From contig NC_037265.1 of assembly GCF_000002425.4 (NCBI RefSeq), positions 106,835 to 170,834 on the forward strand: DNA of 64,000 nucleotides. Direction: 5' to 3'. The notes below the pieces were generated by a model, which was not told the origin of the DNA, ran no database searches, and saw nothing but the letters and a program-made list of their open reading frames with translations. The stretch comes from Physcomitrium patens. Taxonomy: Eukaryota; Streptophyta; Bryopsida; Funariales; Funariaceae. How positions within the stretch are numbered: position 1 is the stretch's first letter; the number at the start of each line of letters is the position of its first letter. Position numbers and translations under genes: made by a program. Below, piece by piece: positions 35,929 through 49,224 of the stretch.

Positions 35929-37140
35929 TACCATAGATGGTTTTAAAATTTCTATTTTTATCTTTTCATTGAATAAATCTATTAACTTAAATAAATATGC
36001 TCTTAGTACTAGAATTAGTTACAAATTCCATAGTTCATGAAGAATAGTAAAAACAACCATGGATGTTACAATACTTCAATTAATACATCTAATTTCATGT
36101 GCTTCAAATATAAAAGCCATTCTATAACATGAAAGCATATCTCTAAAATATTTTTCTTCATATGTTGTCAAAAATCCATTACATCCAATATTTAATACAT
36201 CTAATGTAGCATCTATAAATTTATGCCTTATCTTTCTTGCATCCCTTATAGTATGTGCAAAATCTACTTCTTCAAATGTTTCTAAAATAAATTTATTTTC
36301 AACCAATTTTCTATTTTCTTTCAAGTTTTATTCAATATTTTTAATATAATGTTTGTGCAACTTTTTCATCTTGTCAATAGTTTTAAAAGATAATATATAA
36401 TCTTATATCATCTTTATAAGTCTAGTAGATAATATCTCTTCTTTTAAACTAAGTTGTAGTATTTTTCTCTCTAATTCATTATAATCCTGTTTTACAATGG
36501 AGTGTGGTAAAAACCCTCAAGGTCTTCAAATTTCTTATTTGATAATAGCTTCTCTCTCAACTTATCATGATTTCTCTCATAATTAGTATAAATACTTAAA
36601 TACTAAATTCTTTTCATTCTATCTTGACTTCTTATTCTTGCATAGGCCAAATCATCATCTATTATCTTTATTTTTATTTATGTAGAAATAATATATACTT
36701 ATTTTAATATAATAGGATATATAGATATATTTTGCTTAAAGAAATTTTATTCATGAATAACTTCTCTTATCGTCACCTTGATATTTAGACAAGCTCTATA
36801 AAAATCTCTCTTTGAATTATTTGTTGCTCTTATCATCTACCTATATTCAGTATCAATAGGCCATTTTTTCCTATTATACAATTCTTTTGACATCAAAATG
36901 ATTTCAAAAATATCATCAATCAATACTACAATTGATTCCTCTAAATCTCCCAATTTTATAAAAGTTTCCATAGTAGCCTTTGTCCAATGACTTTTAGAAT
37001 AATGACTAGAAGCTTGAATGACATCTTCTTTATCTATAAATCTTTATTCAAAAGACATCTCCAAAAATTTACATTTTATCTTCTTCAACTTCATTGCTTT
37101 CCATTGCTCTTGTTCCTTATGCATTTGATGTCATAGTATA
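35929..37140 (-). pseudogene. old family E RT start, linker and protease region
   Basis: Homologous to 45430-46860 and 15680-17150. Includes a block like MLSCYRMAFIFEAHEIRC (36076-36324) next to the RT start and a decayed protease region. Ends where the family C element begins. Confidence 0.75.
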
Positions 37141-37884
37141 TGTGATTGCTTGTTTTACTTATTCCGGAAGAAACCTCCTAAAATAAATCCGTATAGGGAG
37201 ATTCGAACACGAAGAATGACTAATTGCTTAAGCGTTTACATTAGGATCACACAATCAATTACCTCCTGAATGTATCATCTCTATTTCTAATATCTGAATA
37301 TACAAAGAAACTATAATCTCCTCCTTCACCTTATCAATCTCTTCCTTACAGCAATTCAATCATATCAATAATTGTTATTTCTACCTATATATTCACCCTC
37401 ATAATCCCCAATTGTAATACTGTGCCTTCACAACTTTCAGCACACAATTACCCTCATTCCAATCACTAGAATTCTTCACACAGAACTCCCATTCACATTA
37501 CGATATTTCACACAAATATAGACTCATTCTCACCCTTGCACCCCCATCATGCATATTGGATGTCTCCACTGCTATATATCTATTAGGTTTGTTCCATATA
37601 AGATTAAAAAATGATCCTGGTTGTCCTATTGATACCGAAGAAACTTGGTTTGATGACGTTGGTGGAGCATATTGTTGATACCTCTGCTACTCCTTACCAT
37701 AGTTTTGGGGGTACGATGCAGACCCTTGATTAAAATTGGAGCTTTGAAATTTATTGAATATTCAATTTTATTGATTAAATCGATTTCCATTCCATCCAAA
37801 TGTATTTCTCATTTACACTTGATTAACATCTCACTGGGTTGGTGGGATCATGGTCTGATTACTAAATTATTATTGTTGTCTTTG

Positions 37885-38900
37885 TCAATTCCAACAATTT
37901 GCTATTAGGTACTTTCTTCCGCAAAATGTACATTGATTCATTATTTGTGAGGGTGAGGGACATTCTATTACACAATGACCGTGGCCCTTACAATTACTGC
38001 ACCATACATTGGTCCTAGTATTCGTAGGCTTTTGCCTCTTCTCCTTATCTTTGGCCATATTGACGGCCATTTCCTCTATTTTCTTCATCAAATTCAATAA
38101 CAAGGTTTCATTGGAATCTTTTAGGGCTGGCATTATTAGTATCTCTGCCATATTTAATGCTTGTTGTTGATACAAAAAATATGGAGCATATGCTATTGTC
38201 ACATTTGATGGTATAGCTTGCAATGGGGTGACATTAACTGGCTCTTGAATATTTATATTGGAATTGGCCCATGTTTCTAACATCCGTGGATAACTACCTA
38301 CTGATTCATTTTAAGTCGAATTTTGATATCTACCTTGAACTGGAATTATCGTGGTTCCCGCAATTAAAAATTGATCAAGGGACGCAGCCGCCATAAATGT
38401 ACATTGATTAATATGGATAAAGCTCTATTAAGGGATGCAACCACTGTAATGGGTTGAAATTCCTTTACAAATATTTTTAGCTCTGGTGGGTGCAAACCAT
38501 TGATTAATATGGATAAAATAAATGACTCTGGCATTTGGTGATTTGGCCACTTATTGGATATATCAGCCACTCAGCCATAGTACAATTCCACTGCCTCTCC
38601 TAGGATCATTTTACTGTTCATTAACTTCTCTCGAAGGCAGTCTTCAAAACCAATTGGTCAAAAATGAGATAAAAATGCATTCTTCAATGCTTTCCAATTC
38701 GGAAATTGACCTACTAGTTGGCGGTTGTACCATTCAAATACCATGTCTTTTAAGGTCACTGGCAACTATCGCAACTAAATATCTTCAGTTCTACTATTAT
38801 TAGCTACACATGTTGTAAGAAACTGAGACAAATGTTGATCAGGATCCGCACCCAAAATCCCCGAAAAGTAGGTACTAGTGCGACACTAGTCATACGATTC
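37885..38900 (-). pseudogene. family C gag (remnant)
   Basis: The open stretch 37885-38283 ends in two zinc-knuckle-like motifs, the first CSNCKGHGHCVIEC, preceded by a helical basic segment. Sequence to the right (to about 38900) reads as the gag body in pieces (FILSILINGLHPPELKIFVKEF). Gag would bind element RNA. Confidence 0.8.
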
Positions 38901-39619
38901 CCTACTGCATCCATTTGTACTGCAATCGAATTGGCTGGTCCTCTTGACGCCATTGAATTTCTAATTCTATTAAACTCCATTTTAAAATAATCTTTGCTTT
39001 TTTTTATTCTAATTTTTGAACTCTCAGTGCTCCTCTATTTATTGTTATTTTCTGCAAATAGTTTTATTGGTTGAATTGTAGGTAAAAATGTCAGATTTTC
39101 AAACACAATATAGTTATTTTTATTGGGGACCAATTTGTGCCAATCTGAAGAGTCCCTATTACTCGTTTCAACGGTATCCCCTACTGGAAAATATCCAATG
39201 GAGTACCAAATTCTTCTATGCCTCCTTTTCTTTGAGTTAACGGCCTCAAGATTTCCACTGGAATGTTAACAAAATTTCCTGCTAGTATTCTTAGTAGTTT
39301 TTCTAACAATACATATGATTGCAGAATTAATAGTCTCTCCGATTCTTGATATGTTTGGATGTGCTGACAAGCTTGCAACCATGATTTAATCCAATTTTAT
39401 CGATGCTTCTTTGTAAGATTATGTTCTTGCTCCTCTCTAAGCAAGTTCCTTCCTTGCGCTCTTTCCTGTCTTTCTCTCAATTGATTTATTTTCCTCGATG
39501 CAATGCTCTCGTTCTTATTAACCATAATCTTGCTTCAAATTCTATTGAAATCGTCTTCCATTGCCAATTTTCTCACACATTTGGTAATTAATTCCTAACA
39601 CTCAAAGCTATTATCACTC

Positions 39620-39638
39620 TCCCGCAGCGGTGCCAAAA
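39620..39638 (-). promoter_or_regulatory. primer-binding site of the family C element
   Basis: On the element strand the LTR end is followed by ttttggcaccgctgcggga, close to the tggcgccgttgcc type of primer site common in plant gypsy elements. The exact tRNA was not assigned. Confidence 0.7.
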
Positions 39639-40397
39639 TGTGATAGCTCGTTTTACTTATTTCGAAAGAAACCTCCAAGAATAAACTCGTATATGGAGAT
39701 TCAAACATGGAGAATGACTAGTTGCTTAAGCATTCACGTTAAGATCACACAATCAATTACCTCCTGAATGTATCATCTCTATTTCTAATATCTGAATATA
39801 CAAAGAAACTATAATCTCCTCCTTCACCTTATCAATCTCTTCCTTATAGCAATTCAGTCATACCAATAACTGCTATTTCCACCAATATATTCACCCTCAT
39901 AATCTCCAACTATAATATTGTGCCCTCACAACTTTTGCACACAATTACCCTCATTCCAATCACTAGAATTCTTCACACAGAACTGCCATTCACATTACAA
40001 TGTTTCACACAAATATAGACTCATTTTCTTTGCTGAACTACAATCAGATTTCAGCATTCAATCTTTCTTCTTCTCAAATAATATCAATCACATTTCCATT
40101 CCATAATTCACTTCATAATATTCAAAAACTCTCAATCGTCTTATTCAAAGAAAATAACCAAAAGAAAAGACGTAGCACTAAGCTTACCCCAGCTCACACT
40201 ATCACAGCGATGGCACCTTAATTAACTTCTACAACTCTTATATACTTTCTCTTGATTCTCCAGATTCCAATCGTAATTTTGTAATTAACCACTTTTAATA
40301 ACTAAATCACTCATCTGTCCTCTTGAATTTCCTATTATATGGACTATTAATGTATTTTACCAATATCTTTCAAAAACAAATTAATATCTATTCTACA
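39639..40397 (-). repeat. 5' LTR of the family C element
   Basis: 759 bp, TGTGATAGCTCG at one end and tctaca at the other. Homologous to 59752-60514, 6012-6558 and partly 23518-24345. Confidence 0.9.
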
Positions 40398-41285
40398 GTA
40401 TTTTTTATAGATTGTTGTTTTTTCTTTATTGTATCAATAATAATTTCATGAAACTTACGCTTTGCAATTCTTAGAATTTCACCAATTTTAAATTCAACCT
40501 TTCTACTTAAAATCCACCCTTCCAATACCTTCTTCAAATCTATAGTAGCTTCAATATCTGATTGTAAGTTATAAGCAAGAGCCTTAATTTTCTTATTTTC
40601 TTTTTTTTTATAAAAATATTCTCTATTGTCTCTTTATATATAGGATTTTTTTTTTAATTTTTTTTTTCTCCGCTTGTAGTTTTTTTTTGAAGGCTCTTCA
40701 TTATTTTCATCTCTCCTTTGTTTTTCTTCAATTAATGCTTCATGTTGACTCCTTACAATATGAGCATGTACAAATAATCCATCTATTGGATCATCTCACC
40801 TATTAATTTGTCAAATTTTATTCCTAAGAAATTTTATATCATCTTTAATAAATTTTTCTCTTTTAGCATAAATCATTGTACTTATCCATAAAGAAATATA
40901 TTTTCTTGAAAATTCAAAATTTACACTTAAATATTTACTAAGATTTGCTTCCATCCAATATATTAATGCTTCATTGTTTGAGATTGTATGCACTTTAAAA
41001 GCATCTCCCATAAATACCTTCATTCCTTCTTTATTAAAATTTGTCTCTAGTTTTTTTCCACTTTTTTTTAAGTATATTATACCATCTTTAAAAAAAATAA
41101 CTCTTTTATGTAGCGCCTCTATAAAAACCTCACATTCCCTTCTTGAATGATCTGTGCTATCACATCACATGCACATATGTACTACAACTTTCATTGGCCC
41201 TAATTTTTGTCTTGTTGATACTCTTGATGATTGCCTCTTCTCTTTAAGTTTTATAAATTTTAAATGTAAATCTCTCATCCTACGT
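40398..41285 (-). pseudogene. old family E gag, middle part
   Basis: Homologous to 46870-47760. 40811-41023 matches the gag block FKVHTISNNEALIYWMEANLSKYLS. The segment ends at the acgt duplication (41282-41285) before the inserted E element. Confidence 0.8.
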
Positions 41286-42837
41286 TGTTCTATTACGTCA
41301 AGTCTTGCTTGAGAATGCATCAGGCACCTAACTGTGAAAGATAAAAGAAAATTATAACAAAAAGTCCTAACAATCCAATAGGATTATAGAGAAATTACAA
41401 TTAAACGTTAATAATCATAATCAAATATTAAACAAGCTCAATTAAATTTTATTGAAGTTATAAAAAAAACACAAGAAAATCCTAAAGAAATATAAAAGAA
41501 TATTAAAGAAAACTTGGTTAAATTCTAATAAAAATCTAAATAAATCTTAAATTCTAACCAAATCCTGATCCTAATCCAACCTTAATCAAATCCTAGACAA
41601 ATCCTAAACCCTAAACATACCCTAGTCAAATCTTAGACAAATCCTCATCCTAACAAATTCTAATCAATTCCAAATCCTAAACAAACCCTAATCAAATCTT
41701 TAAAAAACCCTAGTCAAATCCTAGTCAAACTCTAACTCTAAATTTCAACCAAATCTTAATCCTAAATTCTAATCAAATCCTAATCCAAACCAAACCCTAA
41801 TCATAGATTTTAAATTTAAATAACTAAAGATTAAAGCATTGATTCTGATTCAAAATTTGTACACTTTTTGGAATTTAAGTTAGCAACCAACACACAAATT
41901 TTGAAGAAAATCGCACTTACTAATTAGTTGATGACCTCAAAATTCCGCTCGGATGTTGAATGGCCTCTTGTTCTCCAATTTGCAACCAAGCTTTTAGCGC
42001 CAATATCTCATTTTTCTACCATTCGATTGCCTTTAAATTTTACTTGCATATAGGAAATCAAGTCTTCTACTAATAAAATCAAAATTCTCTCCAATTTAAC
42101 TAGCAGATTGCTAAATATCTAAGAAAATCTTACTGGTCCTCAAAACCCTAAATCTCGAGACCTTAGCCCACAAAAACCTTCATATGTATCGATCTAGCAA
42201 TTCGATTGACCTCAAATCTCTTAAACACATTCATAACAAGCATATCAATAAGTCTCTAAATTTTCACCTATAAAAATGCTACAAAAGTCACAAAATCCTA
42301 AAATTTGTAAACCGGTTTTATTTTTCCAAGATCTAAATTCACAGAGAACATCACTTGCTTAAAAATCCTACAAAAATCCAATACTAATTCAAACGACACC
42401 AAATCACCTCTCAAAAATCCTTCCACAAGTCTGCCGTCCAATTTAGCTCTTCGATCTTCAAAAGAACCCTTGAGTCGCCATCGGAGTGTAGTTTTGGGCC
42501 TCGGGGTCTGATTTTGACCCAGGTTCATAACTGGTCCTCTTTGAGTATCAACTTTCATCTTCTTGAGGTAATTTTTACTAATTTTCACTTCTAACTCCTT
42601 CCTACATATGTCTATATTCTTTATTTTTCTAATCTTCCTTATTTTGTCTTATTTATGGCCTTACAAAGTAAATAGAAGCATAATTTGTAAAAAGGCAGTA
42701 TTAGCACCTTTAATTTTTCTTTCTTTGACTAATATCTATTTTTCTTAGATAATTTGCTAAAATATTTTTGAAGTGAGATCCTCAAAACATGATATTTTCT
42801 TCATCTTTTCACTTATTAGCCATGTTACATCATGACA
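41286..42837 (-). repeat. 3' LTR of the second family E element
   Basis: 1552 bp. Starts tgttctattacgtcaag and ends catcatgaca, followed by the polypurine tract in reverse (tccaccctcccct). It contains a telomere-like tract at 41520-41820. Confidence 0.9.
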
Positions 42838-44098
42838 TCCACCCTCCCCTGAACTTGTACATCCTCTGATATGCACCAAGTTCCTTCATTATATTGGTAT
42901 CGAATGTTCTTCATCTTGGTCAAATTCTTAATCTTCATTTTGCTCTTTTTCTTCTATCTCAATATCTCCTATTAGATTTTATTCTTCATCAAAACAAATG
43001 TTTTTACCTCTTTGATTAAACAATTTGATTCACTTGCCTACTATTGGTATCTTTAAATCTATACCATCCAGTTCTCGTAACAAGTATGTTCCATTCTCGT
43101 GCACTAGTTTGACAACATAAGGTCCAAACCATCTCCTTGCAAATTTCTTTTCCGTATTATGTTGGTTGTCCAAACTACTATCATAAACCAATCACCATTT
43201 TGAATTGGTTTGGACGCAATTGATGCTTTTTGTCAAACCTCTCCTTGTTTTTTTCTCTTACTTCTTTCAACTTTCTCACAGCTACTTCAATGTCCTTGGG
43301 CCTTCTTTCAAGTTGTCGAATTCGTAATGCCAATAACTCTTCTTTTGTTAAACCATCTTTCCAAGGTAATATAGCTCATGTTGATACAACTTCCTCTATC
43401 GACATTACCGGTTTTTGACCATACATCAATTTTGCCACCATGTATCCTGTAACCGTACTATGAGTTGTGCAATCCACCCATAATACAAATGGTAATAATT
43501 TCGGCCAATCACTTATCTTGCCTTTGCATGCTTTAACCAATGCTTTAATAATCAGAGAATGTCCACATTCACTCTTGCCATTCCCTTCCGGATTATATGC
43601 TGTTGTCAATGCAAGTTTAATATCCATCCTTTCAAAGAACTCTCATGCTTCATTTGCATCCAATTCTCCTCTATCTGCAATGATTTTTCTAATACATCTA
43701 TACTGACAAATAATTTTCTCTAATATAAACTGACATATCTCTTCCGTAGTCTTTGTTGAAAGTGCTCTTCCCTCTACTTAATTTGTCAAATCTTCCTGAG
43801 CAAGTACCAAATATTTTCTCTAACCAAATCCCATTGGCATTACAACTAAATCAACCACCCATTTATAATGAATTAGTAATGGATATATAGGATGTAAACC
43901 ATCTTGATGACAAATATTTGAATATATTTGGCAAGTTTCATAAGATCCTACAAAATCCGCCACATCCCTATACATACCCTTCCACCAATATTTTTCTTTC
44001 AACTTAATAAATGTTGCCCAAATACCTCGATGCCTTGCCCATAAACTTTCATGAAATTCCCTAATAATCTTTTGTTGAGCTTCTAAACCACATATCAC
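42838..44098 (-). pseudogene. second family E integrase
   Basis: Blocks: FHESLWARHRGIWATFIKLKEKYWW (43820-44098), VVDLVVMP, and an ALTTAYNPEGNGKSECGH block with TTHSTVTGYM (43376-43627). Then a C-terminal part to about 43050. Matches 12950-14197. Broken. Confidence 0.88.
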
Positions 44099-44261
44099 TT
44101 GTTGTGATACTTCTCCTCTCTTCTTTGGATGCTTCTATAAATATCCATCTTGTAAAAAATATCCATAGGCATTCTTTTGGATTTTCTTAAATTCTTGATC
44201 TGTCCAACTATCTTGTCACTTTAATGTGCTTGAATACTCTCCAATGTCTTTCCATTCTTCT

Positions 44262-45496
44262 TCATATAGATCTCTTGAAAATATTTCTAATGGTATATTC
44301 AAATATATTTTTTTTTTCTTTTGATAATGCATTAGTATAAAAATTTGTACCCATATCAGCTTCTAAATCTATCATATCTTCTTCATCATAATACCTTGCT
44401 CTTGATAACATATCTGCGATTGAATTTTCTTTTCTTGTAATATGTTTAAAATTTGGATTTATAGATTTGATATATGCCATCTACTTTAATATAGCAATAT
44501 TAAAAGTTGAACAACTTGTAATCATACCCAATAAAGATAGACAATCCGTTTCTACAACTATTGATGTACCAATCAAATACTCTTTTTCATTTTTCATAGC
44601 TATTACTACACTCCATAATTTTTTTTTTATTTGTGCATATATCCTTTGTCTAGCATTCAAAACCTTTGCTCCAAACCTTACTACATATCTATTCCCTTGT
44701 TCATCATCTTGTCCAACTGTCCAACCTATTCCAATTGGACTTGTATCAATTGTTAATATTACTGGCCTTTTACATTGATAATTTACTTTCTTCAAAGTTG
44801 GAGGTGAAGAAAGAAATTCTTTTAACTTTGCCATAGCTTTTCTTTGTTCTTCTTTCTATTGAAATTTTTTATTCTTTCCTACCAACTCATATAATAGATC
44901 TGCTATACATGTAAAATGAAGTATCCATATATGATAGAAAATACATGCTCCTAAAAACCTCCTGGCTTCCGTCGTATTTACACACTCTTTCATTTTTTTT
45001 TATAATATCAATTCTTCTACTTGGTTTGCATCCATATGTACCACACATGTGCCTCACTACCAAAACTTCTTTTACTCCAAATATTGATTTTGTCTCTGAT
45101 AAGGTTAAATGAACTTCTTCTAGCCTTGTCAAAATCTTCTCACAATCATCAATATGATCTGCTACAAACTTCCTACATTCCTTTGAATTCAATGTGTCAT
45201 CCTTTTTTTCTTCTTTACATCCCTTAATTGGCACATCATCTAGAAAAGGCACTGTTATTCTTGGAATAAAATTTCTTAGTACCTTATAATGTAAATGCCT
45301 CTATAAACTCATCCACAATTAGACTCGAGTCCATGTTTCTAATAGTTATTTTATTTACTGGTTGCATATCTTGAATAAACTTCAATGTCCAATTTTTCTT
45401 AGGTACCATGAACCACCAATTAGAATATGGTGCAATAGATAGTTTTAAAATTCCCATCTTAATTTTTTCATTGAGTAATTCAACTAGCTTTGGCAA
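44262..45496 (-). pseudogene. second family E RNase H and RT
   Basis: RT pieces: WWFMVPKKNWTLKFIQDMQPVN (45284-45496) and MPFLDDVPIKGC (44887-45252). RNase H pieces: 44481-44834 (ETDCLSLLGMI) and 44262-44480 (NPNFKHITRKEN, ADMLSRARYY). Order as in 14312-15736. Broken. Confidence 0.9.
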
Positions 45497-45628
45497 ATGG
45501 GCCTTTGGAAATGGAATTGGCCTTAAATTCCATGATTAATGCAAAATTATAAAAATAACTATAGGTACAACAATATTCGGATCAATGCACCCTATTTCAT
45601 GTGATTCAAATGTAAATACTTTACCATG

Positions 45629-46754
45629 TCATGAAAGCATTTCTTTAAAATATCTCTCCTCATCTCTTGTCAAAAATTTATCACATCCAGTTTTCAAACC
45701 ATCTAAGGTCAAATTATCCTTGAATTCATGACCTATTTTCTTTAGATCTCTTAAGTTAGGTTGCATAGAAGCTCCTTTAATCCTTTCTTGAAAATTTGAT
45801 GGTAGTAGCAATACTATCAATTTAACCTTCCTTACAACAGTCTTATATTTTATGTTCACCTTCACTTTAAACCTATCCATATATTCTTTTATTTTATCAT
45901 AAAATTTCTTAGAATGGACATTTATTATTTTATTACTTCTTTCAAAATTTCCATTCAATAATATATATAAATCATCCATAGTATCATCAAAATAAGATTT
46001 TTTAAATATACCTAATATGTATTCATCTTCATCAATCATTCTACATTTCTTTAATCCTTGTTCTACATTCTTAATATTTTTCTTATCTATTCTACTAAAA
46101 TTATTTATGTTTTTGAATAAAATATATCCGTCTCGAGATAATCCTACAATATCTTCATCCTTTCTATTAGGCAGAAAGCCTTTACTCTTTTTAACATTGC
46201 AATCCGCTTTACAATGGCATCTAGTATAAATCCTTTGAATCTTCAAGATCTTCAAATTCTTTATGTATCTTTGGCAAAGGTTGTTTCCTCAAACTATTCC
46301 TATTTCTTCCATGATTTGCACAAACTATTAAAAATTAGAGTGCCCTCTTTCCGTCTTGACTTCTTATCCTTACATAAGCTAATCTATCATCCATAACCTT
46401 TGTCTCCATTCGTGTGGCAGTAATATATAGTTGTCTTAATATAATAGGATATGTAGACATATCTTGCACAAAGAAATTTTCTTCATGAATAACATCTCTT
46501 ATTGTTACCTTGATATTTGGACAAGTTCCATACAAATTCTCCTTTGAATTATTTGCTGTTCTTATCATCCAGCCATTCTCAATATCAATAGGCCGATTTT
46601 TCCTTTTATATGATTTTGTTGATATTAAATTTATTTCAGAACCATGATCAATCAATGCTACAATTGGTTCTTCTAAAACTCCCAATTTTACTAAAGTTTC
46701 CGTAGTAGCCCTTGTCCAATGATTCCAAGAATATTGACTAGAAGCTTGAATCAT
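45629..46754 (-). pseudogene. second family E protease and linker
   Basis: 46335-46754 has the retropepsin-like block EEPIVALIDHGSEINLIS and RPIDIENGWMIRTANN. 45629-46255 is the acidic linker to RT, with a lysine-rich first half. Homologous to 15779-17100. Confidence 0.83.
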
Positions 46755-46869
46755 ATCTTCTTTTTTTGTAAATTTGACTCATGAAACATCTCCAACAATT
46801 TACATTTCAATTTCTTTATCTTCATTGCTTCTTATTTCTTTTATACCTTGTGCATTTGATATCATAGTA

Positions 46870-48630
46870 TCACCAATAAATTACCGTTTTCTTTTTATTA
46901 TATCAATAATAACTTCATGAAATTCTCGTTTTACAATTCCTAGAATTTCACCAATTGTAAATTCAACCTTTTCACTTAAAATCCGCTCTTCCAATAGTTT
47001 CTTCAAATCTGTAGCAGCTTCAATATCTAATTATAATTTATAAGTAGGAACCTTTATTTTTTCTTTCACAATCTCCCTCTCCTTTGTAGAAATATTCTTT
47101 ATTGTCTCTTTATGCATAGGATTCTTCTATTGTCAAGTTTTATCTCTCCTTGTGATTCTTTTTGATGGCCCTTCATGATTATCATCTCTCCTTCGTTTTT
47201 CTTCTATTAATGCTTCATGTTGGCTCCTTGTAATATAAGCATGAACTAATAATCTATCTACTGAATCATCCCACCTAGTAATTTTTTGAATGTTATTGCT
47301 AATATTTTGTAGATCATCTTCAGTAAAATTTTTCTTTTCAACGTAATTCATTGCACTTCACCATAAAGAACTAGATTCTCCTAGATACCTCAGATTTATA
47401 GTTAAGCATTTGCTTGGATTTTCTCCCATCCAAAATATTGATGCTTCATTGCTTGAAGTTGTATGCACCTTGAAATCATTTCCTACAAACATCTTTATTC
47501 TCCTTCTACTAAAATTTGTCTCTAATTTTTCTCCACTCTCTTTTAAGTGTATCATACCATCTTTAAAAAAAACAACTCTTTTATGCAGCACCTCTGAAAA
47601 ATCCTCACACTCCCTTCTTAAATGATCTATGCTATCACACCACATGCACCTATGCACCATACCTTCTATTGGTCTTAAATTTTGTCTTATTGATATTCTT
47701 GATGATTGACCCATCTCTTTAGATTTTACAAATTTTATTTATAAATCTCTCATCTCTCATATGATTTCATCAATGCCCATTTCTTCTCTCTTTGATGTAG
47801 TCATTGAAGGTTGAATCGTAGATATAGAATAGATAGCAGGCATTTTTTCTTTAGATGCTTGAAATGGTCTTTGAATTTCTTCCTATCTTTTCTCCTTTCT
47901 CTTTTTGTAAGCACTTCAATCGCTTCTTCTACTTTCTTCGAATTTGTTGTAAATCCTTCAACTTCTTCTTTATCTTTCAGCAAAATTTCCAACTTCTCTT
48001 GCAACTCTCCATTAGCCGCTTGAAGAAAAAGCTCCACTTTACTTGGATCTAATAATTACCTCTCCTTCTTTGATAAACAAGAATATCGCTTTTCAAACTC
48101 CCTTAATAACTCTATTACTAGTAGATCCTTCTTAGGCCTTTCAATCCATTCAAAAAATGACTTCTTTGTAATTCAATCACTATCTTCTAAAAAATACTCA
48201 TCCTTTAATACTTGAGATAATTTTTTCCATGAACCTCTAGAATGTCCTATAATGAACTTCAAATGATTTCTTATTTTTGGTGTAATAGCCAATTCAAATA
48301 GTTGAACCATTTCCTTCTCTGAAACATGCTTCAATTCTATTTTTCTTATATAACACCTTAAATATTTTGTAATATCCTTCCATTCAAATTGATCAATCTT
48401 GTCTACAACAGCTTGTTATGCTTTGTCTACTATACCCTCTTTACGGTCCTTAACCTATTGTTATTGCATGAATAAGGCCAATGCCTCAGATATACTTGCA
48501 GAGTTGGGATCAAAATATATATCTTGTCTTTCAATTGAAGCTCCACTTCCAACTCTACTTAAAGCACCACCAAAAGCTCCTCCTTCTATTCTCTTGCCTT
48601 CCTTCTCTATAACCCAAATTGATCAAAGAA
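46870..48630 (-). pseudogene. second family E gag
   Basis: Knuckle CMWCDSIDHLRREC near 47630-47670, a block like EASIFWMGENPSKCLTINLRY, and gag body pieces up to 48630. Matches 17150-18930. Broken. Confidence 0.83.
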
Positions 48631-48679
48631 ACTCCAAATACCTCCTACCTCAAGTTTTTCACATTGGGTTCACCAAATA

Positions 48680-49220
48680 TGTCATATTACGTGAAGTCTT
48701 GCTTGAAAATGCACCGAGCACTTGACTATAGAAGATAAAAAAAAATTGCAATAAAAGGTCCTAACAATCCAATAGGATTATAGAAAAATTACAATTAAAC
48801 TTTAACAATCATAATCAAATATTAAGCAAGCTCAATTAAATTTTATTGAAGTTATAAATGAAACACAAAGAAATCCTAAAGAAATATAAAAGAATATTAA
48901 AAAAAACTTAGTGAAATTCTAACAAAAATCTAAATAAACCTTAAATTCTAACCAAACCATGATTCTAATCCAACCTTAACCAAATCCTAGACAAATCCTA
49001 AATCCTAAATATACCCTAATCAAATCTTAGACAAATCTTAATCCTAATAAATCCTAATCAATTCCAAATCCTAAACAAATCCTAGTTAGTTTAAATTTTT
49101 CTATCCTTTGACTAATATCTATTTTTTCAAGATAATTTGCTATAATATTTTTGAAGTGAGATCCTCAAAACATGATATTTTCTTCACCCTTTCACTTGTT
49201 ACCCGTATTACATCATGACA
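48680..49220 (-). repeat. 5' LTR of the second family E element
   Basis: 541 bp, shorter than its partner at 41286-42837. TGTCATATTACGTGAAG and catcatgaca ends. The primer-site word ttggtgaacccaatgtg lies beside it on the element strand. Confidence 0.88.
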
Positions 49221-49224
49221 ATGT

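Larger units (their letters stand above)
37141..40397 (-). mobile_element. family C gypsy element, gag-only remainder, inserted in the old family E element
   Basis: Flanked by gtata (37136-37140) and gtatt (40398-40402), a 5-bp duplication with one mismatch. The full 5' LTR is 39639-40397, followed on the element strand by a primer site. The left LTR copy (37141-37533) is partial. Between them is about 2.1 kb of gag-type sequence and no pol. It could be a gag-only non-autonomous form or a shortened autonomous copy. The related element with pol is at 59752. Broken. Confidence 0.88.
41286..49220 (-). mobile_element. second family E gypsy element, inserted in the old one
   Basis: LTRs 41286-42837 and 48680-49220 enclose gag, protease, RT, RNase H and integrase, read right to left, about 7.9 kb. 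Flanks acgt (41282-41285) and atgt (49221-49224) fit a 4-bp duplication; removing the element restores continuous host gag sequence (tcctacgtatgatttc). It is older than the copy at 11557 and younger than its host, with well over ten disruptions. RT has FLDD (MPFLDDVPIKGC), as in the other E copies. Confidence 0.92.
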
